Of a stretch of DNA of 64,000 bases, positions 16,023 to 25,166 are shown in pieces. Every line of letters begins with the position of its first letter. Position 1 is the stretch's first letter. A model generated the notes under the pieces. The model worked only from the letters and a program-made list of their open reading frames with translations. It was not told the DNA's origin and made no database searches. The stretch spans positions 70,341 through 134,340 of the forward strand of contig JAAXKB010000040.1 in the NCBI GenBank assembly GCA_012269545.1. The letters run 5' to 3'. Source of the DNA: Gammaproteobacteria bacterium (GTDB taxonomy: Bacteria; Pseudomonadota; Gammaproteobacteria; Pseudomonadales; Azotimanducaceae). The translations under genes and the position numbers were made by a program.

Positions 16023-17303
16023 CTAATAGTGATCCGGGCAGTGGGGTTTGTACCGGGTCGCAAATAAGGAATCTGCCTTGGCGATAGCATCTGGCTTGCC
16101 ATGCAGTAGCCCCCAGTTGGCAAGGGTCTGAGCCCCATACATGCCGCTGAAAAGGCTCGTGAGCGTTTTGCTCGACAACGTTAGGTCGGGCGCCTTCGTC
16201 GCGGGCGTAACCTGAGAGTCTGTCGCATCATCGGCAGATGTTTGCAAACACCAGCTGCCATTATTCCAAGGGGCCAAATCGTCCCCAGCCAGCTTGAACA
16301 CCAGTTCTGCGTTCGCGTTGTAGCCGCGCTGTGCCAGGGCCTTGGGCGCATCGACGATGCGCCACCAAGTCGCCTCCGTGTCTTGGGTGTGCAGCATGCG
16401 GGGCTCTGCCAAAATCACTTGGGCAGGATCGTCCATCGGGGCGTTTGGCCATACCACTCTACCCACGAGATCGTGTTTCGCGAAGAAACGCCAAATAGCG
16501 CGGTAAGCAGACATATCCAGCCAAGCCATATCCCGCACTTTTATCTCTTGCGGCCGCGCGCGATGGGCCACCCGCCCAGCACGGAGGGTGTAAACAGCAT
16601 AGCCTGTTGGAGCTTCAACAGGTCCGACCAGTGCAACATAGACCGGTCCATCCTGTGTCTTCCCGCTGGCACTGCTTTGTGCATTTTCACTCCCATCCAA
16701 CACCGAGTTCAGCCACAGAGACTTGCCGCGGTGTAGATAACCCGTGCGCTGGGCAATGAACTGCTTGTACACCTCTCGCAGGGAATCCAACACTCCTTCG
16801 GGACGATACCGGGATACCTCGGTCTCGGCGTCTGCCGCCGTCTCAAGAAGCGCGATATCCGCAGTATCAATCGCATAGCCCCGGTTTAGCCCCGCAGGAG
16901 CAAAACCGTAACGCTGGTAGATGGCGGCTTGCGATGCCCACAATCCGGCAAGGCTCTGCCCTCGCTCACGCTGTTCGGCGAAGGCCCGAGTCATAATGGT
17001 TCGCACCAGTCCTTGCCGACGATATTCTGGACGCGTGCCGATCACTGAAATGCCAGCCATGGCCATCGCCCGGCCGTTGGCTCGCGTAGTGAAGGGAAAG
17101 GCAGCAAACGACGTTGCCATCATCGGCTGCCCCGACTCGGTCTGGGCTGCAGGATCAAACGCGCAAAGCGTCCATTCCGGCCGGGTTCCCGCCGCAGCGA
17201 TGTTATCCTCTCCATCGCCAAAGGTACCACCGTAGGAATAGGACGCCATCAGGCCCAATTGCCCCATCTCCTCAGCCTGCGCAGGGCGAATATCAAATGT
17301 CAC
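16023..17303 (-). CDS. Eis-like GNAT N-acetyltransferase
   Basis: A 426-residue protein with the three-part layout of Eis: an N-terminal GNAT domain, a second degenerate GNAT domain and a C-terminal sterol-carrier-like domain. The acetyl-CoA pyrophosphate loop reads RPEYRRQGLVRTIM at about residues 92-105, followed by GLWASQAAIYQRYGF, the family's typical strand-helix. Eis proteins acetylate amines such as aminoglycosides or protein lysines; this substrate is unknown. The C-terminal carboxylate expected in Eis is consistent with the ending PHCPDHY but not conclusive. A secreted conserved protein gene lies 15 bases upstream on the same strand. Confidence 0.85.
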   Translation of the reverse strand: MTFDIRPAQAEEMGQLGLMASYSYGGTFGDGEDNIAAAGTRPEWTLCAFDPAAQTESGQPMMATSFAAFPFTTRANGRAMAMAGISVIGTRPEYRRQGLVRTIMTRAFAEQRERGQSLAGLWASQAAIYQRYGFAPAGLNRGYAIDTADIALLETAADAETEVSRYRPEGVLDSLREVYKQFIAQRTGYLHRGKSLWLNSVLDGSENAQSSASGKTQDGPVYVALVGPVEAPTGYAVYTLRAGRVAHRARPQEIKVRDMAWLDMSAYRAIWRFFAKHDLVGRVVWPNAPMDDPAQVILAEPRMLHTQDTEATWWRIVDAPKALAQRGYNANAELVFKLAGDDLAPWNNGSWCLQTSADDATDSQVTPATKAPDLTLSSKTLTSLFSGMYGAQTLANWGLLHGKPDAIAKADSLFATRYKPHCPDHY

Positions 17304-17317
17304 TGGCGACCCGATGG

Positions 17318-18361
17318 TTACTTCCCAGCAGCTTGAGCTTCGCTTTCCAACAATCGGGCACCACGCAGGATATTTCCCATGGCGTAATTCCCTTCGTGAC
17401 AGGCGTATTCGTACACCTTAGCCTGCTCGCGTTTCCAGACGTACGCGCCGCTCCATGGCTGGGTCCAAGCTGTGTCGTCTTGCACTGTAAAGTCGTAGAG
17501 CAAATCACCATTTTCCAAGGGCGTGAAACGTTCGGTCAGGTACAGATTTTGGTCACCACCATACAGACCGGTGTCCTCGCGGAAATTTGTGGTTTCTACC
17601 ACTAGCGTATCGCCCTCCCAGCGCCCAATCGCATCACCCAACCATTTCCGGTTATCCGCGGGGCCGTGTGTCGAGTTCATGCGAATCACGCGGGCATCGT
17701 GCACCATTTCCAGCAAAATCATTACGTGATCGTCGGTTTGCACGATACGCTTATAGTTGTTGTAGAGACCGGGCAAGCTCGGCGGTCCTGCGCTGAAACC
17801 CAGCAAACAGCGTTCAGCCAAAGCAAGGCTTTCTGGCCCGTCAAAGGGGCCGGGGCCATCGTTGTTCAACCACGAGGCTGTACCGTCATTCACGTGGGTA
17901 AATGAACTGAATGTGCTCGCCATCTTGCGCATGCCTTTCGGCGTTAGCGGCGGCTGACGGCCGTTGGCTGGATCGTAAATGATCGACGTGCGTATCTTGC
18001 CATCCAGCTGGGACAGATCACTGCCGGGATCCACCCAAAACGAGTTGTATCCGCCGACACCACCAGCGCCATAAGCCTGCTGACCGTCGCCGCCCTTTGG
18101 CGGTGCCGAACGATTGGGATCACTGATTTCGTCAGCATCGCTTGCGAGCAACCCACTGAGCTTTTTGAACTGCTCGGCTTCGGCAGGCGTCATGAACTGC
18201 TTTTCACCCAATGCCTCAGGTCTGTTTAGCGGCGTCAATGTGCCGCTGTCGTAAAAGCCTGATAAGTCCGGCTTACCGGAAGCCGTTCGCTTAATTTCCG
18301 CGAACCCAACACTGCTAAGCAGTAACCCCAAGACGCCAGCTGCTATTAATTTTACCCTCAT
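17318..18361 (-). CDS. Secreted conserved protein of unknown function
   Basis: A 347-residue protein with an N-terminal signal peptide (MRVKLIAAGVLGLLLSSVGFA, probable cleavage after residue 21). The mature part opens with TASGKPDLSGFYDSG and contains ERCLLGFSAGPPSLPGLYNN, then VMILLEMVHDARVIRM and a WEGDTLVVETTNF segment. These recall a large family of secreted proteins common in Acidobacteria and marine Gammaproteobacteria, where a D-L-(S/N)-G-x-(W/F/Y) opening and an E-x-x-H-D-x-R-x-I strand recur. I know of no function. The start at 18361 was chosen because it begins the signal peptide. The next gene upstream ends 43 bases away on the same strand. Confidence 0.75.
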   Translation of the reverse strand: MRVKLIAAGVLGLLLSSVGFAEIKRTASGKPDLSGFYDSGTLTPLNRPEALGEKQFMTPAEAEQFKKLSGLLASDADEISDPNRSAPPKGGDGQQAYGAGGVGGYNSFWVDPGSDLSQLDGKIRTSIIYDPANGRQPPLTPKGMRKMASTFSSFTHVNDGTASWLNNDGPGPFDGPESLALAERCLLGFSAGPPSLPGLYNNYKRIVQTDDHVMILLEMVHDARVIRMNSTHGPADNRKWLGDAIGRWEGDTLVVETTNFREDTGLYGGDQNLYLTERFTPLENGDLLYDFTVQDDTAWTQPWSGAYVWKREQAKVYEYACHEGNYAMGNILRGARLLESEAQAAGK

Positions 18362-18404
18362 TGGCGGGCTCCCAGATCGTGTTAAAAATAAGCCTTGAGA
18401 CGTC

Positions 18405-19382
18405 CTAAGCGGTGGAAAAGCGCGCCAGCCGCTCACAAATCAGCGCATCGGCCTCGCCCATTATGCGATCCATCAGTTCTTGCACCGTTGGAATGTCATA
18501 CACCAGCCCTGCAACCATGCCACAGGACCAAGCGCCGATGTCCATATCGCCCTCGGTCATTACTTTGGGATAGACACCCGCTACTTCTTCCGCGATGTCC
18601 TCAAACTTCAACTCGCTGCCCATGGCTTTTTCTTTTTCCAACAATCGCTCTACTGCCGGATTCGTCAGCACTCGCTCGGTGTTGCGCAGAGGCCGCATCA
18701 CCAATCGTGTGTCCAACTCTGAGGCATTTAGAATCGCTTGCTTGACGTTGTCGTGCACGGGCGCCTCTTGGGTTGCAATGAAGCGCGTGCCCATGTTCAT
18801 GCCTTCGGCACCCATGGCCAGAGACGCTACCAAGGAGCGGGCGTCAGCCATACCGCCTGACGCGACAAAGGGAATCTCCAGCTCGTCCGCTGCTCTAGGC
18901 AGCAGAATAAAGTTGGGGATATCGTCTTCGCCTGGGTGACCGCCACATTCAAAACCGTCCACCGACACCGCATCGCAGCCAATATCTTGCGCTTTTACAG
19001 AATGGCGAACGGACGTGCATTTGTGAATGACCTTAATACCCGCTTCTTTTAGCTGCGGCAGCCATTTAGCGGGGTTGTTGCCAGCAGTTTCCACCACTTT
19101 GACACCGCTTTCGATAATGGTGTTAACCAAGCCCGGATAGTCTGGCGGTGTCACCGAGGGCAAAAATGTGAGGTTTACGCCGAAGGGCTTATCTGTCATT
19201 GCCTGACAACGCTTGATTTCATTTGCGAGCTTCTCAGGCGTGCCCTGGGTCAGACCTGTGATGATACCCAAGCCACCAGCATTGGATACAGCAGCTGCCA
19301 TTTCGGCAAGGCCCACATAGTGCATACCACCTTGAATCACAGGGTGTTCAATACCAAAAAGTTCCGTTATTCGCGTTTTCAT
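18405..19382 (-). CDS. Nitronate monooxygenase / 2-nitropropane dioxygenase family
   Basis: A 325-residue FMN-dependent TIM-barrel enzyme. Family segments are PVIQGGMHYVG (about 14-24), NAGGLGIITGL, the phosphate-binding GFECGGHPGEDD and VASGGMADARS. It oxidises nitronates or, in related class II members, acts on enoyl compounds. A histidine in the STSVRHSVKAQ region could be the catalytic base. The ATG at 19382 is favoured over an in-frame GTG four codons upstream. Its company (nitroreductase elsewhere in the window, DsbA/HCCA-type fusion directly upstream) supports a role in handling nitro or unsaturated xenobiotics. Confidence 0.9.
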   Translation of the reverse strand: MKTRITELFGIEHPVIQGGMHYVGLAEMAAAVSNAGGLGIITGLTQGTPEKLANEIKRCQAMTDKPFGVNLTFLPSVTPPDYPGLVNTIIESGVKVVETAGNNPAKWLPQLKEAGIKVIHKCTSVRHSVKAQDIGCDAVSVDGFECGGHPGEDDIPNFILLPRAADELEIPFVASGGMADARSLVASLAMGAEGMNMGTRFIATQEAPVHDNVKQAILNASELDTRLVMRPLRNTERVLTNPAVERLLEKEKAMGSELKFEDIAEEVAGVYPKVMTEGDMDIGAWSCGMVAGLVYDIPTVQELMDRIMGEADALICERLARFSTA

Positions 19383-19500
19383 AGGAAATCTCACGTGATG
19401 AATAAAAGAGGCTCATGCACCTCACTCAGCCCTAGATGCTGAATGACCACCGCCAAGCCTGTCAATACAAGTCAGTGCGAAAGGCTCTTCCAGACACAGT

Positions 19501-20934
19501 TCAAATGCCAGCACGCATTCGCGCCAGCACCAAGGGCAACTGGGCACGACCTTGAAAGGGTTCGTCGCCCAAGAAAAAGGTAGGCGCGAAAGATACGCCC
19601 TGATCCTTGGCCCGAGCATACGCTTGCGCCAGCGCCTGCGGTCCAGCACCCCGCACATAGACATCCCATGCGCCTGCATCGAATGCGATCTCGCCCATCA
19701 CCGTATTCAACAGCCCCGCAATGACCTGAGGTAATTCAACATCGGCGTGGTCTCGCCAAAGCGCGAGGAACACGCTCTCTACATAATTATCTACCAGCGT
19801 CGGCGCATGCTCCTGCAGCCAGAGCACGCCCATGTTGGCAATATCGCAGTTCGTGGCGAGATAGGGGTCACGCAGCGGATGCGGGGCATAGCGCTGAAGC
19901 TCGGCAGCGAGATACTCACCGCGTATGCGCCGATGGCGAGTGCTGCGGTCTTCTTCGCTATTTTGCTGGGCAGGTTTTTTCAGCGGCTTGTGGTCAAAGG
20001 GGTGCCACTGCAGCTTGATGCCTTCATTCTTCGCCGCCAATAAACCCGCCAGCGCGAGGTAACTGTTTGGGCTCTTGAAATCAAAATATACCGTCAGACC
20101 AGCTTGACTGAGCACGACACCCGGATCAGAGGCACTCTTTTCCAGTGCCGCAGAATCTACGTCAGATGCGAGTTCGTAGGCGACATCCGGCGCATCACCC
20201 TGCTGACCGGCAAGCATCCAGGCGATACGAGGCAAATGCTCTCGCCCAAAAAACTGACTCGCGCGACCCGCCGCATCAGGATACTCGGGCAGCACGTAAG
20301 TGGGCACGCCATAGACTCCCCAGTCAAATGTCTGCTGCTGCACGGCATCGTTGTAGCTCTTGCCCGCACCTTCGGCAAAGGCTTTAAAGCCAGCTGTCGG
20401 TGCGCCGATTTGATCCAAAGTTTTGAGCACAGCTTCTGGGTCCTCGGCATCGAACTCGCGACGCCAAAAAGGCAGGTATATTGCATCCAGATAACGCTGG
20501 AGCATTCCATCCGCCTGATTTTGCGCGGCTAAGCCCTCGTGCAGCTTAATCCACCACATGCCAATGGCAGGCAAATCAGTGTTCCAGATTTTCTCCGTAC
20601 CGCGAATGGTTAAATCAGCCAGATTGGCGTAGCGGCGGCAGTCGAAATAGGCGTATTTCACCCCTGACCACTGCTCTTTGCTACGGGACTGAGCAGCAAC
20701 TTTGCCATCCTTGGCCAGCTTGGCAGTGCCCAAATAGCTGCCAATATCGAGTACAAACGGCCGCCAATCTGCGACCAGGCCCAACTTCTTCAGCATTGTC
20801 CTCGTTGGCTCAATAGCAAGAAAGGCATAGGGGCTTTTGAAGTCGATGTACACAGTGAGAGGCGCATCGGACGCGCAGACCTCATGCTGCCTTAACGTTT
20901 GCCCTTGAGCCGTCAATGGCGCTATCTCATTCAT
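19501..20934 (-). CDS. Tandem DsbA-fold / 2-hydroxychromene-2-carboxylate isomerase fusion
   Basis: A 477-residue protein made of two copies of the kappa-class GST/HCCA isomerase domain. Copy 1 begins with LTVYIDFKSPYAFLAIEPT at about residue 25, copy 2 with LTVYFDFKSPNSYLALAG at about residue 280. Both keep the DFKSP catalytic turn where a glutathione-activating serine sits. Copy 1 ends with the GVYGVPTYVLPE cis-proline loop and copy 2 with GVSFAPTFFLGDEPFQGR. Ordinary members have one domain of about 200 residues, so this is a head-to-tail fusion, not recent, as the copies have diverged. HCCA isomerases act in naphthalene-type aromatic degradation with glutathione as cofactor. Confidence 0.85.
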   Translation of the reverse strand: MNEIAPLTAQGQTLRQHEVCASDAPLTVYIDFKSPYAFLAIEPTRTMLKKLGLVADWRPFVLDIGSYLGTAKLAKDGKVAAQSRSKEQWSGVKYAYFDCRRYANLADLTIRGTEKIWNTDLPAIGMWWIKLHEGLAAQNQADGMLQRYLDAIYLPFWRREFDAEDPEAVLKTLDQIGAPTAGFKAFAEGAGKSYNDAVQQQTFDWGVYGVPTYVLPEYPDAAGRASQFFGREHLPRIAWMLAGQQGDAPDVAYELASDVDSAALEKSASDPGVVLSQAGLTVYFDFKSPNSYLALAGLLAAKNEGIKLQWHPFDHKPLKKPAQQNSEEDRSTRHRRIRGEYLAAELQRYAPHPLRDPYLATNCDIANMGVLWLQEHAPTLVDNYVESVFLALWRDHADVELPQVIAGLLNTVMGEIAFDAGAWDVYVRGAGPQALAQAYARAKDQGVSFAPTFFLGDEPFQGRAQLPLVLARMRAGI

Positions 20935-20985
20935 CTGCGATGGTCCTTGGTTAAACGTTGGTTTCTTGGCGGCGTCGCACCAGAA

Positions 20986-23196
20986 TTACCGTGCCATCCC
21001 TTCACCGGGGCGATAGGCGCGGAGCAGATTGGCTTGCAGGGCTTGTTCATCGAACAACGGCGCGTGGAGCACCTCTTGGGCGTAATCCACGGCTTGATCG
21101 CTGTAATGAGGCGACTCCTCATCCAGCGTTGCGCTACCGAACTGATGCACACCCTCAACCGACAACTGTCCCTCGGCATCCCAGGAGACCAGATAATAGA
21201 GGCCGTCGCCCGCTACGTTGGTTAAAAAGCCGTCATCATTCAAATCACGCCCATAGATTGCACGCAAGATATCCGGCCCGCCGCCGACCGGCACATTCAC
21301 GTCACCTCGCACATGACGGTTCACCTCCCCCCACGGCGGATCTAAGCGACCGGTCGATTTTAGCAACGTCTCAACGCAACCAGCCAGCAGATCGGCCACC
21401 GCCTCGCCGTCATGTTTCTCCCGATCATCAGCGCGCTCTGCCGCCAGCAATACGCAGGTCCCCAGCGCCGCACCTGTATTGTCTATGTCCGTGCCCAAAT
21501 CCCATTGGCCTAGTACCTGCTGGGCTCTCTGAAGATTTGAATCCGTAAACGACTGCGCCGCAATGGTATCCAAGTAGGCGACATAGAATGTTGATGGCGA
21601 ATAAAATTTGTCGTGCTTAATCGCGGAAAATTCCTCTTTGCTGATCGTTGGGCCAAGGCTCGCAAACAGCTCCAGACCACGGTGAGCACGATTGGACATA
21701 TCCGTTTGAAAACCGTGCTCGGGCGCAAGCGAACTTTCCTTGGGGTTTTCGGCTTCGGCAGTGACATTGAAGGGCGTCTGGTTGGCGCTTATAACAAACC
21801 CGCTTTCCGGGTTTATTACCTGCGGCATTTGGGAAAACGACAGGTTTTCCTGCCAAATCAAGGACGAATCATCGCCGGGAAGATACTTCTGCCAATCGTA
21901 TCGAATATCCCGTTTAGGCGTTAGCGAGTTATGTAGGTACATGATGTTGCCGTCTTTGTCCGCATAGACAAAGTTAAAGCTGGCAAAGGTCATCATACGC
22001 ATCGCTTCCTTCCAGTCGGTGAAGTCCTGCGCAAGATTCATACGGTACCACTGTTCAACTTGGCGCAACTCGCCCATACCCGCATAACGAATGGCATAGG
22101 TGCCGTGATCGGTACGCAACACGGGGCCGTGTTCAGATCGCAACCCCTCCTGAGTCACCGTCCAAGGCAAAAAACCCCACAGCCGGATTTTCAACTCAAT
22201 GTCGCGAACCTCAAGGTCGCGCCACTGACCGTCCAGCATGTACTGATTCTCGTTGTTCGGGTTGATATTCAGCACAAATACATCGACCAAATCCGGCCGG
22301 TTAACCGTCGCCGCCCAAGCCAAGTTTTCGGTAAAACCAACGGACACTGTGGGAGAGCCGGGAAACAGCCCGCCCATAATGTTCAACCCTTCAGCGCTTT
22401 TGAGGTGCGCCTCGTACCACGCAACGGGCCCGGTGGCGGGCTGATGGGAATTGATCGCGAGTCGCGTGGCGCCTTCGTCGGACTTTTGCGGCGTTATAGC
22501 AAAGGCGTTTGAACCCACGGGCACCCCGGTCATCATTATCTCAGGGGGCGGTTGCTTTAGCACCTCGGGGGGTTCCAGCAACGGTTCTTCGGCAGGCAAT
22601 TGCAGGTCCTGCGGGGTAATCTGACGGACAACGTCACTCACCGCTCGCTGGCGTTCATCACCCATTACCTCGCGGACCACGCCATCGAATCCATAGAACA
22701 TCAGATGACGCAGCATAAAGCCCGCGACCACGTCCTTGCCCGTTACCGGCAGCACGCGCTCATCAACTGCCTCCGGGTGGGTGGCAGCATAAAAATTCAG
22801 CCCGTCCGCATAGGCTTGGATGTAGGCACGTGTATCAGGACTGAGATCCCACTCATAGTTCGCCTCCAACGTCTCCCAAATACCGAGCCAATGAACCAAA
22901 AAGTCTGTCACCGCGCCATCTTGACCAATGAACAAGCCATTGTTCCCTCGATAAAAAGGCATGGCCTCTTCGATCAACTGCCAATTGTCTTCCGCCTGAG
23001 CGTAAGCAAAACCAAAGGCCGCATCTTCATTGGTCTCACCCAAAACATGCGGAACGCCTCGAATATCGCGACGAATCGTTACATCGTAGCGATCCGCCAG
23101 ATACAGGTAATCGTCCGCAACAAAGTCAGGCGCTGCACAGCCTATGAGCATGAACAACAGGCAAGCAGACAAAACAGTTTGGGAAATCGGTCGCAC
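20986..23196 (-). CDS. Penicillin acylase family lipoprotein (Ntn amidohydrolase)
   Basis: A 736-residue precursor of a periplasmic N-terminal-nucleophile amidohydrolase that would self-cleave into alpha and beta chains. The new N-terminal serine is in PVGSNAFAITPQ at about residue 228, the usual GSN(x)W/F site. Before it are DIRGVPHVLGETNEDAAFG and AQAEDNWQL, typical of the alpha chain. The signal sequence ends in the lipobox LIGC. The GTG at 23196 has AGGAG eight bases upstream and directly starts the signal peptide, so it is preferred over a start 28 codons earlier. Substrates could be acyl-homoserine lactones, beta-lactams or other N-acyl amides. Confidence 0.88.
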   Translation of the reverse strand: MRPISQTVLSACLLFMLIGCAAPDFVADDYLYLADRYDVTIRRDIRGVPHVLGETNEDAAFGFAYAQAEDNWQLIEEAMPFYRGNNGLFIGQDGAVTDFLVHWLGIWETLEANYEWDLSPDTRAYIQAYADGLNFYAATHPEAVDERVLPVTGKDVVAGFMLRHLMFYGFDGVVREVMGDERQRAVSDVVRQITPQDLQLPAEEPLLEPPEVLKQPPPEIMMTGVPVGSNAFAITPQKSDEGATRLAINSHQPATGPVAWYEAHLKSAEGLNIMGGLFPGSPTVSVGFTENLAWAATVNRPDLVDVFVLNINPNNENQYMLDGQWRDLEVRDIELKIRLWGFLPWTVTQEGLRSEHGPVLRTDHGTYAIRYAGMGELRQVEQWYRMNLAQDFTDWKEAMRMMTFASFNFVYADKDGNIMYLHNSLTPKRDIRYDWQKYLPGDDSSLIWQENLSFSQMPQVINPESGFVISANQTPFNVTAEAENPKESSLAPEHGFQTDMSNRAHRGLELFASLGPTISKEEFSAIKHDKFYSPSTFYVAYLDTIAAQSFTDSNLQRAQQVLGQWDLGTDIDNTGAALGTCVLLAAERADDREKHDGEAVADLLAGCVETLLKSTGRLDPPWGEVNRHVRGDVNVPVGGGPDILRAIYGRDLNDDGFLTNVAGDGLYYLVSWDAEGQLSVEGVHQFGSATLDEESPHYSDQAVDYAQEVLHAPLFDEQALQANLLRAYRPGEGMAR

Positions 23197-23598
23197 TAAT
23201 GTTCTCCTGCCCTCGGATTTAAGCGTCCCGACAGGGTGCCACAGAGACAGCATCGAGAAAAGAAACTCCCTGCCCAGCACAGGGGGATTAGCACTTGACT
23301 CTTCATGGCCCGACCCTCACTCTGCACGCCTCGAAGATGCATGTCTTTGAGACTTGGGAGAATTCCCCTATCTCGCGACTTCCAACGCGAGCCAAGCCGA
23401 CCCCACCCTAGCGTGTGTGAGTTTGCTTGCAATAATGATGCAGACTGCGCAGTCGTGAAAACCGCCAACAATGGCGACCTCCTTGCGACCGAGTACTCCC
23501 GGCGGACTTCTGTTAGGGGCAAGAAAGATACGCGGCAAACATCCACATTAAATTGACGCGCATGGCGAGGACTCAACGCCGCGTGACCAGGACATGTT
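23197..23598. other. Divergent intergenic region with small hairpins
   Basis: About 400 bases between the divergent acylase and helicase genes hold no believable gene. Two short adjacent inverted repeats stand out: GGGA/TCCC at 23358-23369 and CTCGCG/CGCGAG at 23373-23392. The last 60 bases would be the 5' leader of the helicase mRNA, ending with AGGACATGTT before its ATG. Cold-responsive helicase genes often have long leaders, but nothing in the sequence proves it here. Confidence 0.4.
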
Positions 23599-25134
23599 AT
23601 GACAGACAACGCGTTTGCGGCTCTTGGGCTGCACCCTGACTACTGCGATACAGTCGCGGAACTGGGCTTTAACGAACCGAGCGATATTCAGCAAGCTGCT
23701 ATTCCTGAGGTATTGGCTCTCAGGGACCTGTTGGGGATTGCTCAGACTGGCACCGGTAAAACCGCCGCTTTTGGTTTGCCGTTGCTGCAGAACCTTGTGA
23801 AGGATGCCGCCAAGCGAAAAGACGAGATGCGCGCCAAACCTCGACACCCTCGCGCACTCATATTGGCACCGACCCGGGAACTTGCGCTGCAAATTCACGG
23901 CGAACTGGAACGCCTAGGCAGCCGGACTACCATGAACTATGTGTGCGTGATCGGCGGCGTGAACCAGAACCCGCAGGTAAAGAAACTGCGGGGGGGAGTG
24001 GACATCTTAGTCGCCGCACCCGGCCGCTTACTGGACCTTATAAACCAAGGTCATGTGAACCTTGGCGAGACCGAATTCTTGGTGCTCGACGAATGCGACC
24101 GATTGTTGGATATGGGTTTCATCCCAGACGTCCGTCGCATCATTAAGGCCATGCCGACTGAGCGTCAAACGCTGCTGTTCTCGGCCACCATGCCCGGCGA
24201 GATCGCCAAACTTTCGAAAGAAATTTTGCGCGACCCGGTGCGTATCGACATCACACCTGAAGAAGTCACCGTCGCTAAGATCGAACAAAAAGTTGTGCAT
24301 GTGGCAACCCAGCAAAAACGCGCCGTGCTGGAACACTTGCTCCGTGACAGCAGCTTGGTACGAGCCATTGTTTTCACTCGCACCAAGCACGGTGCCAACA
24401 AAGTCGCCCGACAACTTAACGCCTCCGGCTTTGCTGCCGAAGTCATTCATGGCAACAAAAGCCAGGCCGCTCGACAGCGTGCGCTGGAAAATTTCAAATC
24501 CGGAGACGCGTGGGTCTTAGTGGCCACAGATATCGCGGCGCGGGGTATCGACATTCGCGACGTGTCCCATGTCTTCAATTACGAACTGCCGCACGAGCCA
24601 GAGAGCTACGTGCATCGGATCGGTCGTACTGCCAGAGCCGGCGCTGGAGGTATCGCTTGGGCACTGGTGGATGCCGCTGAAATCAGTCGGCTGAAGGCCA
24701 TCCAGCGACTCACCAAACTGACGCTGGAGCCTGTGTCACTGGATATCGAACTGCCCGACAACGTGATCACCAAACCCGCCACACCTCCCGACGAGTCTAA
24801 AAAACAGAACAGAGGCGCCGGCAAAGCCAACCGCCAACGCTCACGACGACGCAAACCAACAGGCGAGGGACGCGACAGCGCCAAAACTGCCGGGAATCGC
24901 GCTGGGAGCAACGGCAATCGAGCCGAGCCCGAGGCAAGAGACTCCAAGCCGGAAGTCAACGGAAACCGACATGGCGTCAGCAATGCCAACGTAGACCCAT
25001 TCGCCGAACAGCGGCGCGCCAATGGCAAACGCAAATATCATGCACCGAAAGGGCAAGACGGCGGCGGCAATCGACCGCGGCGGCGGCGACGTTCCACCAA
25101 GCCCGGTGCTGAAGCCAACGGTAACAGGGCCTGA
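23599..25134 (+). CDS. rhlE: DEAD-box-family RNA helicase, RhlE-like, with a DECD motif
   Basis: A 511-residue ATP-dependent RNA helicase. Motifs in order are the Q-motif (FNEPSDIQQAAIP, 25-37), motif I AQTGTGKTAA, Ia PTRELALQI, Ib APGRLLDL, motif II DECD at 164-167 in place of DEAD, motif III SAT, motif V VATDIAARGIDI and motif VI HRIGRTARAG. The tail after about residue 390 is disordered and basic, with repeated NGNRA/NRAG-type units and a final KRKYHAPKGQDGGGNRPRRR. This matches RhlE-type proteins. It would remodel rRNA or mRNA structure. The alanine-to-cysteine change in motif II is unusual for bacteria but conserves the metal-binding Asp-Glu. Confidence 0.88.
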   Translation: MTDNAFAALGLHPDYCDTVAELGFNEPSDIQQAAIPEVLALRDLLGIAQTGTGKTAAFGLPLLQNLVKDAAKRKDEMRAKPRHPRALILAPTRELALQIHGELERLGSRTTMNYVCVIGGVNQNPQVKKLRGGVDILVAAPGRLLDLINQGHVNLGETEFLVLDECDRLLDMGFIPDVRRIIKAMPTERQTLLFSATMPGEIAKLSKEILRDPVRIDITPEEVTVAKIEQKVVHVATQQKRAVLEHLLRDSSLVRAIVFTRTKHGANKVARQLNASGFAAEVIHGNKSQAARQRALENFKSGDAWVLVATDIAARGIDIRDVSHVFNYELPHEPESYVHRIGRTARAGAGGIAWALVDAAEISRLKAIQRLTKLTLEPVSLDIELPDNVITKPATPPDESKKQNRGAGKANRQRSRRRKPTGEGRDSAKTAGNRAGSNGNRAEPEARDSKPEVNGNRHGVSNANVDPFAEQRRANGKRKYHAPKGQDGGGNRPRRRRRSTKPGAEANGNRA

Positions 25135-25166
25135 ACCGCCTGATACCTAAAACGGCACGCCGGGCG

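Noticed and set aside
16023-17303. Aminoglycoside resistance by the Eis-like acetyltransferase
   Set aside because: Family membership alone does not support drug acetylation, and no mobile or resistance context is present.
20958-21548. 196-codon plus-strand frame rich in proline, arginine and histidine
   Set aside because: Antisense to the acylase gene; the odd composition is what a shadow frame of that gene gives.
23358-23392. Small RNA made from the two adjacent hairpins
   Set aside because: The stems are only 4 and 6 bp, no T-run follows and no promoter is evident.
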